Under the pieces are notes generated by a model. It saw only the letters and a program-made list of their open reading frames with translations. It was not told where the DNA came from and made no database searches. The translations under genes and the position numbers were made by a program. 38,608 nucleotides of DNA from a virus. Position 1 is the stretch's first letter, and each line of letters opens with the position of its first letter. Below, in pieces: positions 23,087 through 31,460 of this stretch. The stretch is taken from the IMG/VR virus record IMGVR_UViG_3300037264_005791, positions 1-38,608 of that record; one strand, given 5' to 3'.

Positions 23087-23916
23087 TAAGACCTCATTAG
23101 GTGCTTTATAAGCGGTAAAAGAAACTGTTCCTGTTTTACATCTAGGAAAACAGCATCACTATTACAGTGAAGAAGTTTCTTCTTTAATTCTAATCTCCAA
23201 TAATCAAAGTCAGATTTTGCCGACTCTGCACTGCAACTCTGCACTTCTCCTGTCTCTGCATCCCTAAAAGTTATGTTCAATGGCTGTTTCAGGGACATTA
23301 GCCAATCAACAGGGCTATACAAAACCACATTCAAGAAGGTGTTGGTGGGAACCAAAGCCATTTTTTTGATATTGTTTAATATCGAATCTTTCAAAGGATA
23401 ACAAAAATCAGAAATAAAAACAATCATGGAATTCGTCAAAGATAGACTGGAAACCTTCCTGATGCCATCCTCTACCCCTGTTTTCTTCTCCATCTTCAAT
23501 TCATTAAGCGATTTCTCAATCAGCCCAACAACCGAAGAATAATCATCAGTTACATCCGTCGTGGTCATCACATGGTCTGAAAACAAACACATCCCAACCC
23601 GCTCATTGCATATGTCGCCAAGATAGCACAGGTAAAGGGCGGTAATGATAGCGGCATCCAACTTCGAGTATTGGGACGAGCTTATATCTAAGATGATAAA
23701 TAAATTCAAGGAACGTTCAGGGTTAAATACCCTGGACATAGTTTTACCAGTCTTTAAACTGGATTTACTATCCAGCCGCTTATCGCCAGGCTGATATTCA
23801 CGGACCACATCCACTTCAATTAGACTGTCTTTAAGTAGTGTGTTGTGAAGACCAGAGGAAAAAGCGTCCAGATATTTCTTAGCATTAAATTCAAGTGCGC
23901 GAAATCGCTTTTTCAT
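23086..23916 (-). CDS. DUF58 protein with VWA-like fold
   Basis: This 276-residue protein shows the DUF58 signature REYQPGDKRLDSKSSLKTGK (39-58), then LFIILDISSSQYSKLDAAI with a DxSxS MIDAS (77-81), and a later strand MIVFISDFCYP. DUF58 proteins accompany MoxR ATPases and are thought to be their cytosolic partner. ATG 23916 overlaps the upstream stop (ATGA); the longer version runs backward into that gene. No membrane segment. Its place between MoxR and the VWA membrane proteins is the standard bacterial order. Confidence 0.88.
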   Translation of the reverse strand: MKKRFRALEFNAKKYLDAFSSGLHNTLLKDSLIEVDVVREYQPGDKRLDSKSSLKTGKTMSRVFNPERSLNLFIILDISSSQYSKLDAAIITALYLCYLGDICNERVGMCLFSDHVMTTTDVTDDYSSVVGLIEKSLNELKMEKKTGVEDGIRKVSSLSLTNSMIVFISDFCYPLKDSILNNIKKMALVPTNTFLNVVLYSPVDWLMSLKQPLNITFRDAETGEVQSCSAESAKSDFDYWRLELKKKLLHCNSDAVFLDVKQEQFLLPLIKHLMRS

Positions 23917-24122
23917 GTTATTTCTCTGCGTGTCGGTCCCCACGGATACTTCATTTCTGCGAAAACATCTACTTTGACCACTTTACCATCAACACGCATA
24001 GATTTCCAATCATCGGGACTATCCATAAGTTCCGCAGCTTCTAATACATTGGTGCGAAAATCCCAACTGCTACACCAAACGTAATAAGCCCCATCGTCAT
24101 ATTTCCATGCATATTTAATCAC
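23913..24122 (-). CDS. Small protein within the Bat-like operon
   Basis: This 69-residue, Trp- and Tyr-rich protein (MIKYAWKYDDGAYYVWCSSW...) starts with GTG overlapping the MoxR stop (GTGA) and ends overlapping the DUF58 ATG (ATGA). Coupling at both ends makes it a real gene. I know no counterpart in bacterial Bat operons, so it may be phage-specific. Confidence 0.65.
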   Translation of the reverse strand: MIKYAWKYDDGAYYVWCSSWDFRTNVLEAAELMDSPDDWKSMRVDGKVVKVDVFAEMKYPWGPTRREIT

Positions 24123-26197
24123 AGTCCAACCTTATTCAATGCCTGGTTAATTAGATTATCAACTAATTGTGTTTCACTCTGATACTTGCCAGGGAGTGAA
24201 GAAAGCAATAAATGAAGCGCAGAATCGGCTACAATAAGTCTAACCCTGAAAACATCCGCAGCAACTGCCACAACGTCATACGGCGTTACATAGTCCCGCT
24301 GCTGCATAATCGCTTCCATCATCGCCGCACCTTCTAGGTGGAGCATGGAACGATCATTCATAGCTGGCTTCTGTTTAAACAATGGGTCAGTCCCTATAAC
24401 TTCCCGCTCATCCTTAAACATACCTAAATCTTCTGGATGGTTTATAGAATGAATTAGTCTTGCACAATAGCGCCTTGTCTCGTCGCTAACATACACCTTA
24501 TCGAAAAGTTGTTCTCTAGATTCACAAACTAAGACATTATTTACGATTGATTTCATACCCGATAGATCGAAATTGTGAGTTCGTTTCGCAATTTCAATTT
24601 TCTCATCTTCTGTAGTCTCCCGCATAACCAACTTAAACATGAAGCGGTCAGCAAGAGCTTCCTGAATACGGCTAGTCCCCTTCTGCTCAGTTGGGTTCTG
24701 AGTTGCTAGGCAAAAGAATGGTTGTGCTAATTTGTAAGTTTCATTGGCAATCGTTACAGAACCTTCAGCCAACGCTTCGATGAAAGCATTTTGTGCTTTA
24801 GGAGGAAATCTATTGATTTCGTCAGCTAGCAAGACGTTACAGAATAATGGACCCTGGACCGTCTTGGTATTGCCTGTAAGAAGAATAATTTCGCAGCCTG
24901 TGATATCACTGGCAAGTGCATCAGGCATACCACTAACACGCTTGTTATTGCCTGCTAATAGTCGGGCTAACAACTTACAAAGGACGGTATTGTGAGTTAC
25001 TGTAAAATCACCTAATAAGAAAAGCCTATCAGGACCAGAAATTTCAAACCCAAAATATTCACCTTTCCCCACAGATGTTACTTTAATTCCAGAAACCAAC
25101 ACATCTTTTTTCTGTTTCCTTTTACTGGCTTTCTTTCTCTTGATTTTGACTGGAATAATTGAGGTGTCTCCAGAAATAAAAAACCTATAATACTGACCTT
25201 TTACACCATTATTTACACAAGTTTTTTCACAAGGTTTAATGTAAGCTGCAAATCCCAAAGACCTAGCTATAAAAACTAAATCCTCGGCCAACCTTTTATT
25301 TTTCAATACACAATCATAGCCATTGCAAGTGAAATGACCATCTGTATCCATCATCCCAGCTAAAACTTGCAGTCTAACTTCTCTTGTGTTAAATTTGTAA
25401 ATATTCGGAACGTGTTTATTCATTAAAATGTTTAATGATCTCAATTTGTTAAGAATTGAATTACTGCTTCCTTTATTTGTGCTTAATGCATAATTAGGAC
25501 ACTTATTTTTATATTTCTTTTCAACAAACCTTAACCTATAATCACTGGCAACTTTTGCACAATATTTAATTATAGCATCATCAGTATTACATACTTCTGG
25601 ATGTCTTGATATGCCATCCCCTAACCAGACACCCAAGAAGTAAGAATCCAGAGGAACTTTCTTCTTATCAAAATCTACGCCAACTCTATAAGTTTTGGCA
25701 CGATGTTTAAATGTTTTATTACTATTGAGATAATCTTTGACAGATATGTTAACTATTTTTCTTTGTTCACCTTTATATTTTGGAGTTATCTTAAGAGACA
25801 AAATATGCTCAGAATTAACAACATAGGATTCGCCTTTCACGGGCGAAACATCATACATTTCATCAAACCCATGCCCAAGAGAAATTACTTTCCTTGACTT
25901 GGAATCTGGTCCCATTAAAAGGTCGCCCACTTTCACATCTTCTACATTCTTAATGCTACCATCGAACATTAGTACAGGAGTGCCTTTTGCCAAACACTTT
26001 CCAGTGCCTGTTCCGCCTTCGCAAAGGACGTGTCCCGTGCCCAAAAACCTTGAGCCATCAGGATAAAAGTCACGCTGGCCTACGGCAAAAAGAGCCATAA
26101 CAACACGATTAATAACATGTCGTTGGCCCACGATGACTGACTCTATAGAGTCTCTTAACGGGAAGATATACTGATTAAGCAAATTATCAAATTTCAT
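24119..26197 (-). CDS. MoxR-type AAA+ ATPase, intein-containing precursor
   Basis: The 692-residue precursor holds a 336-residue intein inside a 356-residue MoxR ATPase. Extein motifs: Walker A GGTGTGK/T split by the intein after Lys67, Walker B LLADEINRFPPKAQNAFIEA, and sensor 1 CLATQNPTEQKGTSRIQEAL ADRF, all near-textbook MoxR. MoxR proteins are chaperone-like ATPases that act with VWA partners to mature protein complexes. ATG 26197 overlaps the Nudix stop (ATGA). The product can bind ATP properly only after protein splicing, so splicing may gate activity of the whole Bat-like complex. Confidence 0.92.
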   Translation of the reverse strand: MKFDNLLNQYIFPLRDSIESVIVGQRHVINRVVMALFAVGQRDFYPDGSRFLGTGHVLCEGGTGTGKCLAKGTPVLMFDGSIKNVEDVKVGDLLMGPDSKSRKVISLGHGFDEMYDVSPVKGESYVVNSEHILSLKITPKYKGEQRKIVNISVKDYLNSNKTFKHRAKTYRVGVDFDKKKVPLDSYFLGVWLGDGISRHPEVCNTDDAIIKYCAKVASDYRLRFVEKKYKNKCPNYALSTNKGSSNSILNKLRSLNILMNKHVPNIYKFNTREVRLQVLAGMMDTDGHFTCNGYDCVLKNKRLAEDLVFIARSLGFAAYIKPCEKTCVNNGVKGQYYRFFISGDTSIIPVKIKRKKASKRKQKKDVLVSGIKVTSVGKGEYFGFEISGPDRLFLLGDFTVTHNTVLCKLLARLLAGNNKRVSGMPDALASDITGCEIILLTGNTKTVQGPLFCNVLLADEINRFPPKAQNAFIEALAEGSVTIANETYKLAQPFFCLATQNPTEQKGTSRIQEALADRFMFKLVMRETTEDEKIEIAKRTHNFDLSGMKSIVNNVLVCESREQLFDKVYVSDETRRYCARLIHSINHPEDLGMFKDEREVIGTDPLFKQKPAMNDRSMLHLEGAAMMEAIMQQRDYVTPYDVVAVAADVFRVRLIVADSALHLLLSSLPGKYQSETQLVDNLINQALNKVGL
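24989..25996 (-). mobile_element. Intein with LAGLIDADG homing endonuclease
   Basis: The intein starts with Cys1 (CLAKGTPVLMFDG, block A) at 25996 and ends with ...FTVTHN at 24989, followed by Thr+1. The block B-like VNSEHILSL is present. Two dodecapeptide endonuclease motifs are visible, YFLGVWLGDGIS and VLAGMMDTDGHF, so it encodes a full DOD homing endonuclease. It sits exactly in the P-loop (GK|T), a favoured conserved site. All key splicing residues (Cys1, His and Asn at the end, Thr+1) are intact, so it is probably active. Confidence 0.95.
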
Positions 26198-26763
26198 TCT
26201 TCTTCCTCCAGCCATGCATAATGGCCAACAGAATTAAGTGTCACCCTAATCGGATTTTCTTCCATGCCTTTGAAAACCAACATCACTGTATGATAAGCTT
26301 TTTTTCGCCAATTACCATCCAAATCCTGAATTACCCAATCTTTAACACCACGATCCATAAGTGGAATTATCAGACGTAGGTTCGGCATCAAATTCGGCAA
26401 TTTCAATAAATCTGGCATCGGATACCATTTGATTTCTTCAGTCTCTTCAGGTCCAGGCTTTAACTCCTGACGCTGACAAATTGGCACACGAACACAGTGA
26501 ATAATCGAATGACCACCATTGATAACACCTAAATACTCAGGCGGGCAGTAACACATTGGATCATAGTCGGAAACCTGTTCCAAACCAGTTTCTTCAAAAA
26601 GTTCTCTTACGGCAGCATCCACAGGACTTTCGCCTGGATTAAGCTTGCCGCCTGGTAGATTAAGCATTCCTGCTAAGTGTGGCGGCTTGTTTTTCAAAAC
26701 CAATGGTAAACGAGTGTTTGGACCTTCAACAATAGATGGATAAACTACAACGTATTCAATCAT
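26194..26763 (-). CDS. Nudix hydrolase
   Basis: This 189-residue protein has a full Nudix box, GGKLNPGESPVDAAVRELFE ETGLE (about 38-62), with all the metal-binding Glu residues and Gly. It hydrolyses nucleoside diphosphates linked to another group. Candidates are oxidised dNTPs, ADP-ribose or NAD-type compounds, and mRNA caps; sequence alone does not decide. The stop overlaps the MoxR start. An uncommon C-terminal extension (LNSVGHYAWLEEEE) follows the fold. Confidence 0.88.
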   Translation of the reverse strand: MIEYVVVYPSIVEGPNTRLPLVLKNKPPHLAGMLNLPGGKLNPGESPVDAAVRELFEETGLEQVSDYDPMCYCPPEYLGVINGGHSIIHCVRVPICQRQELKPGPEETEEIKWYPMPDLLKLPNLMPNLRLIIPLMDRGVKDWVIQDLDGNWRKKAYHTVMLVFKGMEENPIRVTLNSVGHYAWLEEEE

Positions 26764-26778
26764 ATTATACTCGATTTT

Positions 26779-27339
26779 TCATTGTTCCGAGCCTAAGTAA
26801 TCAAAATCCGATAAACTAGCGATACCAGTCCGAATAGATTTTTCTTTGGTGATCTTCCTACCCAAACTCTTTTGAGCGTTCCAGGCAATTGCTTTGCAAT
26901 AAGTGGAAAACTTATTGTCTATTTTGAGCGGTGAGTCTTTCTTGGGTCTTTCACGCAACGGAACGAACTTTTTAACAATGCGATACAAAAGTTCTTCCTG
27001 GTAAGCGCCATATTTCTGTCTGTTTGCACCATGCCTGGTTCTATTTCGCCACAGATTCTCTAGACCTTCGACCAACTTGAATATGAATATATCCTTTACA
27101 TGTTTTTTCGCAACCTCAAAACACTGTTCAATGTAGACTTGTCGCTTGTAATAGGAGCCTGCCCTTATCAGGGACATAACTAACTCTTGGTTTATGTCCT
27201 CAAAATCATCGGTGTGGTTGTTTTTGGCGTTTTTACGGAGAAGCTGCCATGATGCATACTTAGTTAATTGTCCGAACGCCTTTTCTAAATCCATATACTC
27301 TTCGTTACTAATTGGAAAACTAGCGGTTATGTTCTGCAT
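26779..27339 (-). CDS. Possible sigma-factor-like late transcription protein
   Basis: This 186-residue, mostly helical protein contains DDFEDINQELVMSLIRAGSY, which resembles sigma-70 region 2.1-2.2 (the D-L-x-Q-E-x-x-x-x-L-I-R-A pattern), and later KFSTYCKAIAWNAQKSLGRK, which resembles regions 2.3-2.4 (KFSTYA...). That suggests a phage sigma factor similar in role to T4 gp55. The spacing between the two blocks is longer than usual, so it may be a divergent or expanded version. It lies just after the polymerase genes. A phage promoter set of TATATATA boxes in this window would fit. Confidence 0.5.
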   Translation of the reverse strand: MQNITASFPISNEEYMDLEKAFGQLTKYASWQLLRKNAKNNHTDDFEDINQELVMSLIRAGSYYKRQVYIEQCFEVAKKHVKDIFIFKLVEGLENLWRNRTRHGANRQKYGAYQEELLYRIVKKFVPLRERPKKDSPLKIDNKFSTYCKAIAWNAQKSLGRKITKEKSIRTGIASLSDFDYLGSEQ

Positions 27340-27391
27340 TCATACTCCCTATTCATTCACTCCTTCTATTATAATGCAGTTTTATATTAAA

Positions 27392-28681
27392 TCAAGCTAA
27401 AGTCTTTGATATTTTACAGTTAGTTCTTAGCTTCAACCCTGGAAGTAAGACGCTCTCCCCTTCCAGAGCCTTCATGCAAATCATACGCACCATTTCTAAC
27501 TGTTTATCCGCAGCACAAACAACATACCCGTCATGAATATGAGCCACTAATCTTCCATAATCCTGCAACTCATTATGCAGGCATACTAACTTTTCCAAGC
27601 AGAATATAGCACCTGGAGACTGAATGATGAAATTCCTATACTTGTATTCTTCGCCTTCTGCAAAACATCGCTTACGCCCAACATAATCAACGTAACATCT
27701 GCCTTCCGCTGGATATCCCTCAACCCAAGCAAATAACTTGGGGAAAATACCCTTCAGGCGGTTTATCAATTTCTCAGCAGTGTCGATTTCAATATTTGCC
27801 CGCTCCGCGAGAGTCTTGGCGGATTGTCCATAAACCACAGGTAGAAACAAACAATTCTTGCAAAAAGCCCTTTTACTATACATATCACATTCCTCATCAA
27901 ACAACTGTGTGTATAATTTATTATAGAAATCACCTTCACCCAATACCAAATCAAGCAAAACATCATCCTGGCTAAGCCATGCCATGATACAAACTTCGTG
28001 AAAATAGTAATCAAAAGACAGAAAACTCAGACCAACCCCTTTAGGCTGTAGGTTTACCTTCTCTTTATCTGAAAGGGAATGTGGATTAAAACAGCTATGA
28101 TAAGCCATCTGCGTCGATAATCTACCGCCAGTTTGCCCCTCGATTTCGTAATAAGGAAATAGAATTTGTCTTTTTTTAGTATCAAAAACACCTTCTACTT
28201 CGATACCAGGGACTACTTTGGACAGCAGCGGTAAATAGACCTTCTGATGGATTGATTTAAACTTGGACCATGATGAATCAGCGAACAATCGCCTGAGACG
28301 ATTGACTACTTCTGAAAATTTAGCAGGACACTTCTCCCTGATGCCTACAAAACATTCCCCTAATTTCAAATCTAGCAACTTGCTCTCATATTCCAAACCG
28401 TCGCCAGTCTGTGCCAGGATATAAGTAAATAGGTTCTTTAGGTTCCAACCTATAATAGAGATTTTCTTATCTTCAAAAAAAGCGGTCTTAACCAAGGATA
28501 GCATTTCAATTATATTGTCTTTGTTAATCTCGATTTCAATTTCATGGGACTTGGACCAGCAAACGATATCGAAAGAAGCATTTTGTGTAAAATCTACAAT
28601 CTCTGGCTCTAACTTTATGAAAATAGTTGGACCAGACTGGATGAGTTGATCCAGTTGTAGGGCGATTTGGATATGATTCAT
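27392..28681 (-). CDS. Family A DNA polymerase with degenerate N-terminal domain
   Basis: This 429-residue polymerase has the PolA palm and fingers: TGGRLST (184-190), motif A with Asp224 (LSFDYYFHEV), motif B R271...K275...Y284G (KRAFCKNCLFLPVVYG), and motif C HIHDGY (Asp384). The first 110 residues sit where a 3'-5' exonuclease would be, but the catalytic acidic residues are absent (DFTQNASFDIVCW replaces the D-x-E motif), so proofreading is probably lost. There is no 5' nuclease. Motif C has Gly where Glu is usual. It starts inside the stop of a second PolA-like gene (ATGA). The replicative polymerase of this phage may be this protein or the pair. Confidence 0.85.
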   Translation of the reverse strand: MNHIQIALQLDQLIQSGPTIFIKLEPEIVDFTQNASFDIVCWSKSHEIEIEINKDNIIEMLSLVKTAFFEDKKISIIGWNLKNLFTYILAQTGDGLEYESKLLDLKLGECFVGIREKCPAKFSEVVNRLRRLFADSSWSKFKSIHQKVYLPLLSKVVPGIEVEGVFDTKKRQILFPYYEIEGQTGGRLSTQMAYHSCFNPHSLSDKEKVNLQPKGVGLSFLSFDYYFHEVCIMAWLSQDDVLLDLVLGEGDFYNKLYTQLFDEECDMYSKRAFCKNCLFLPVVYGQSAKTLAERANIEIDTAEKLINRLKGIFPKLFAWVEGYPAEGRCYVDYVGRKRCFAEGEEYKYRNFIIQSPGAIFCLEKLVCLHNELQDYGRLVAHIHDGYVVCAADKQLEMVRMICMKALEGESVLLPGLKLRTNCKISKTLA

Positions 28682-29832
28682 GTAGATTCAATTCTTATCG
28701 TAGGTGACAGGCCCAACTTCTCGAACTCTTCTGACATTATCTTCTTGATTATAGGTACATTCTCTGGAGTGGTCAAGATGCTATCATGGATTGTTGCCAT
28801 AAAAGTATCCTTGTGTTCTTCCATGATTCTACGACAAATTCCACTTATCATCAGCTTCGATTCCGTTCGCTGCATCAACCATGCTAATCGCCTGTAATTT
28901 TTCCTTTTGATTTTCTTAATTTCTTCTCCTATCGTGGGGAATAACTTGCAGAACAATTTGCTTGTTCGCTTGCCAAAGAATGTCTCTCGAAAGAAGTTTT
29001 CCTTGAAGACACTGCGATCAGTTTCTCCAGCATGTTTCATCAGGTAATCGTACAAGGTGCCTTGCTCCACAAGTCTTTTGTAATTAAGGACATCTGGAGT
29101 AACATCATCAAAGTAAATCGAAAATGTACACCGTATGGAGTAGGAGAGGTGGGGAATTGAAATCAAAAGTAACAAAGGTTGAGAATTTGCAATGTCCACA
29201 TTTACGAGTTTTTGGTTCTTGTAAACCAGGTACTTTCTCAGTGTTGATCTGAGATTAGTAATGTTGGTATGGATTCTTTTGCCAAACTCATCACAATAGA
29301 GGAAGAAATCTCTATTTTTAAACTTATCTATAGCTATTTTAGCACTATTATACTCTTGCACATCTAACTTATCAATAAATTGAATTGCTTTATCGTAATC
29401 TATTTCAATTTCTTGCAGAAATCCATAAAGATGATTATGTACTTTAGTTGTCGGAAGCCTTCTGGCAGTCCATCTTTCCACATTTCGATTTACACATTTT
29501 GAAAGAAGCGATATTTCTTTATGTCTGACGAGGGAATAAGGTTCGCAAAGTTTGTAGCCGAAAGACTTTTCGTTCTTTATATAATGTCGATCACAGGCTA
29601 TAACTCCTTTTCTAACTAATATATTTACATAGTCATTATAATTTCTGACTACTAAATTCCTCATATAAATGGCTTTAAGTGGAACGTATTCTTGAGAATT
29701 TTTGTATAGAATACGTTGTTCGTAGATTAGGTTTATGATATAATGCAATCTATCCAAGTCTTTGTCATTTTGATATTCTTTGTCGATGATGTTGGAAAGG
29801 TCCAAGTTTGAAGGAATGTAAATTTTCTTCAT
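28678..29832 (-). CDS. Second PolA-like palm protein
   Basis: This 384-residue protein (from ATG 29832; a start at 29841 is possible) has a helical DNA-binding-like N-terminus (YVPLKAIYMRNLVVRNYNDY) and a divergent family A palm. Motifs seen are GKRIHTNITNLRSTLRKYL, a T/R motif equivalent; LVNVDIANSQP (motif A Asp); FKENFFRETFFGK (motif B-like Lys and Gly); ESKLMISGICRRIM; and TIHDSI (motif C Asp). The VDIxNSQP/IHDSI family occurs in plasmids and phages, where it is of uncertain function. Its stop overlaps the next polymerase gene. It may be a priming or accessory polymerase; biochemical activity is unproven. Confidence 0.7.
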   Translation of the reverse strand: MKKIYIPSNLDLSNIIDKEYQNDKDLDRLHYIINLIYEQRILYKNSQEYVPLKAIYMRNLVVRNYNDYVNILVRKGVIACDRHYIKNEKSFGYKLCEPYSLVRHKEISLLSKCVNRNVERWTARRLPTTKVHNHLYGFLQEIEIDYDKAIQFIDKLDVQEYNSAKIAIDKFKNRDFFLYCDEFGKRIHTNITNLRSTLRKYLVYKNQKLVNVDIANSQPLLLLISIPHLSYSIRCTFSIYFDDVTPDVLNYKRLVEQGTLYDYLMKHAGETDRSVFKENFFRETFFGKRTSKLFCKLFPTIGEEIKKIKRKNYRRLAWLMQRTESKLMISGICRRIMEEHKDTFMATIHDSILTTPENVPIIKKIMSEEFEKLGLSPTIRIEST

Positions 29833-29862
29833 AAATACCATTTTACCATTGATGGAGCTACG

Positions 29863-30540
29863 ATGGAATATAATCTAGACCCTATTTTCGAATTCAACAT
29901 GAATGCTGAAGAAACTCTGGCTTATAAGCTTGGACTGCTCTGGATGGCTATTTCCAACAAGATGTTCCCTGATTATAAACACGCCAGCGGTTTTCCAAAG
30001 AAGGGCGACCCACGAAAAAGTAGTTTATTCAAATACTGTTACAAACTCATGCGAGAAAGTAAAGGTTTGATTGAGCCTAAAGATTATCAATTCTATATTT
30101 CTGCGCAATTACAGATGCTTAAAGCTATTGAAATTGGTAATACATATCCATTGATTGGCCCTTGGTGTCTTGTAGGCGAAAAAGCATGGGTTCGTTGGAA
30201 AAGGTGGAAACGAAAATATGACAATATCGGGAAGTCAAAAACTTTGGAAGACGTAGGGCTTGATAAATCTAATTTCGAAGAAGTGAAGAAAGAATTGGAC
30301 AAAACCAAAAAGTTCATGGACAATAAATTTGGGACACTCACCGAAGAGACATTTCAATTAAAAATCAAAGAGATTGCGCGGAATATTTCTTTAGGTACTA
30401 TCAGTGGTTTCTACGCGGCCCTGTCACCGTGGGTAACTAAACATTGTAAGTTGGGCGATTATGATTTGACTTACTTTAAGACAGTAGATCAACAGGGCAA
30501 AGACTACTTTAACAGCCTATTTCCAGAGCAGGTTATATAA
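29863..30540 (+). CDS. Hypothetical protein
   Basis: This 225-residue, lysine- and tryptophan-rich helical protein (MEYNLDPIFEFNMNAEETLA...) contains WCLVGEKAWVRWKRWKRKYD. It is preceded by GGAG and is divergent from the PolA-like gene, 30 bases away. Its last 24 bases overlap the ATCase gene tail. No family recognised; a T4 gp59-like helicase loader was considered from size and basic character but no motif supports it. Confidence 0.55.
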   Translation: MEYNLDPIFEFNMNAEETLAYKLGLLWMAISNKMFPDYKHASGFPKKGDPRKSSLFKYCYKLMRESKGLIEPKDYQFYISAQLQMLKAIEIGNTYPLIGPWCLVGEKAWVRWKRWKRKYDNIGKSKTLEDVGLDKSNFEEVKKELDKTKKFMDNKFGTLTEETFQLKIKEIARNISLGTISGFYAALSPWVTKHCKLGDYDLTYFKTVDQQGKDYFNSLFPEQVI

Positions 30541-31419
30541 AAGTGCCATTCTTATATAAAGTCCATTTGTTACTTGTTCAAAATACTTGGCATTCCATAA
30601 TTCATCCACATCAGGATGAATCTCTTCGTTTCTTGGTAGCGGGTGCATAATAATGCCATCTGATTTCATTGTCCGCGCAAGGTCTTTAGTTAATACGAAG
30701 TTACTCGGTTCACCTTTAGGGAGTTTGCCGCCGTTCATCCATCTTTCTTTTTGTGGGCGAGTCATATAAAGAACATCAACTGACTTTAGACCAATTGGGA
30801 TGAAAGATTCATCCATGTAAACGGAATTGTCAAGGTTAATTAGAATTGGATGGACTGTGTTAGTGAATATGAAGTTGACGTGGTATTCTTCTCGCTTTAA
30901 TAGTTCAACCAAAGATGGAATCGTCCTGCTATAGTTCAAATCACCTGTGAACATCACTGTAATGTTGCTTTTTTCCTTGGCATACTTGCGGATCGTATAA
31001 AGGTCTAAAAGAGCTTGGGTTGGGTGGTGGAAATTAGCCTCGCCTGCACTAATAATTGGTTTTGTGGTTACGGTAGCTAATTTTTCCATTACCTCGTCAG
31101 GGTGTCGTATTACTAAAACATCGGCGTATTCTGCTATAGTTTTAACGGTATCCAGGTCGGATTCGCCTTTCTTTTGCGAAGAGTTAACTGGCAAGTCTAT
31201 AACATTGCCGCCGAGCCTATACATCGCTGATTGAAATGACAATTTGGTTCGAGTAGATGGCTCAAAAAAAAGCGTTGCCATAATTATGTCAGTGCGTGGG
31301 GCAGAAACGGAGTCGTGATAGACCTGCCTTCGGTCGCTCGCCTGCATAGCGGGGACAAGCTTAAAAATCTTCTCTATATCATCTTTTTTAAGATCGTCTA
31401 CAGTCAATATGTGATGCAT
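30517..31419 (-). CDS. pyrB: Aspartate carbamoyltransferase catalytic chain
   Basis: This 300-residue enzyme joins carbamoyl phosphate to aspartate in the first committed step of pyrimidine synthesis. All catalytic blocks are present: FFEPSTRTKLSFQSAMYRLG (51-70), the 80s loop with Ser and Lys (NSSQKKGES, 79-87), GEANFHHPTQALLDL (HPTQ at 132-135), GDLNYSRT, YMTRPQKERW, and MHPLPRNEEI. ATG 31419 follows GGAG. It is slightly shorter than E. coli PyrB (311), with no regulatory chain nearby, so it would be free of CTP feedback. An ATCase in a phage genome is unusual. Confidence 0.93.
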   Translation of the reverse strand: MHHILTVDDLKKDDIEKIFKLVPAMQASDRRQVYHDSVSAPRTDIIMATLFFEPSTRTKLSFQSAMYRLGGNVIDLPVNSSQKKGESDLDTVKTIAEYADVLVIRHPDEVMEKLATVTTKPIISAGEANFHHPTQALLDLYTIRKYAKEKSNITVMFTGDLNYSRTIPSLVELLKREEYHVNFIFTNTVHPILINLDNSVYMDESFIPIGLKSVDVLYMTRPQKERWMNGGKLPKGEPSNFVLTKDLARTMKSDGIIMHPLPRNEEIHPDVDELWNAKYFEQVTNGLYIRMALLYNLLWK

Positions 31420-31460
31420 GATTTGTCTCCAAAACTGATTTATTATATTCAGTTTAGAGA

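Noticed and set aside
24744-24995. Plus-strand frame opposite the MoxR gene
   Set aside because: It is antisense to conserved MoxR Walker B and sensor motifs and has no ribosome site.
28667-28897. Plus-strand frame across the junction of the two PolA-like genes
   Set aside because: It is antisense to the motif C region and the ATGA coupling, with no homology.
29863-30540. T4 gp59-like helicase loader
   Set aside because: Only size and basic character agree; no recognisable gp59 motif was seen, so the gene is left as unknown.
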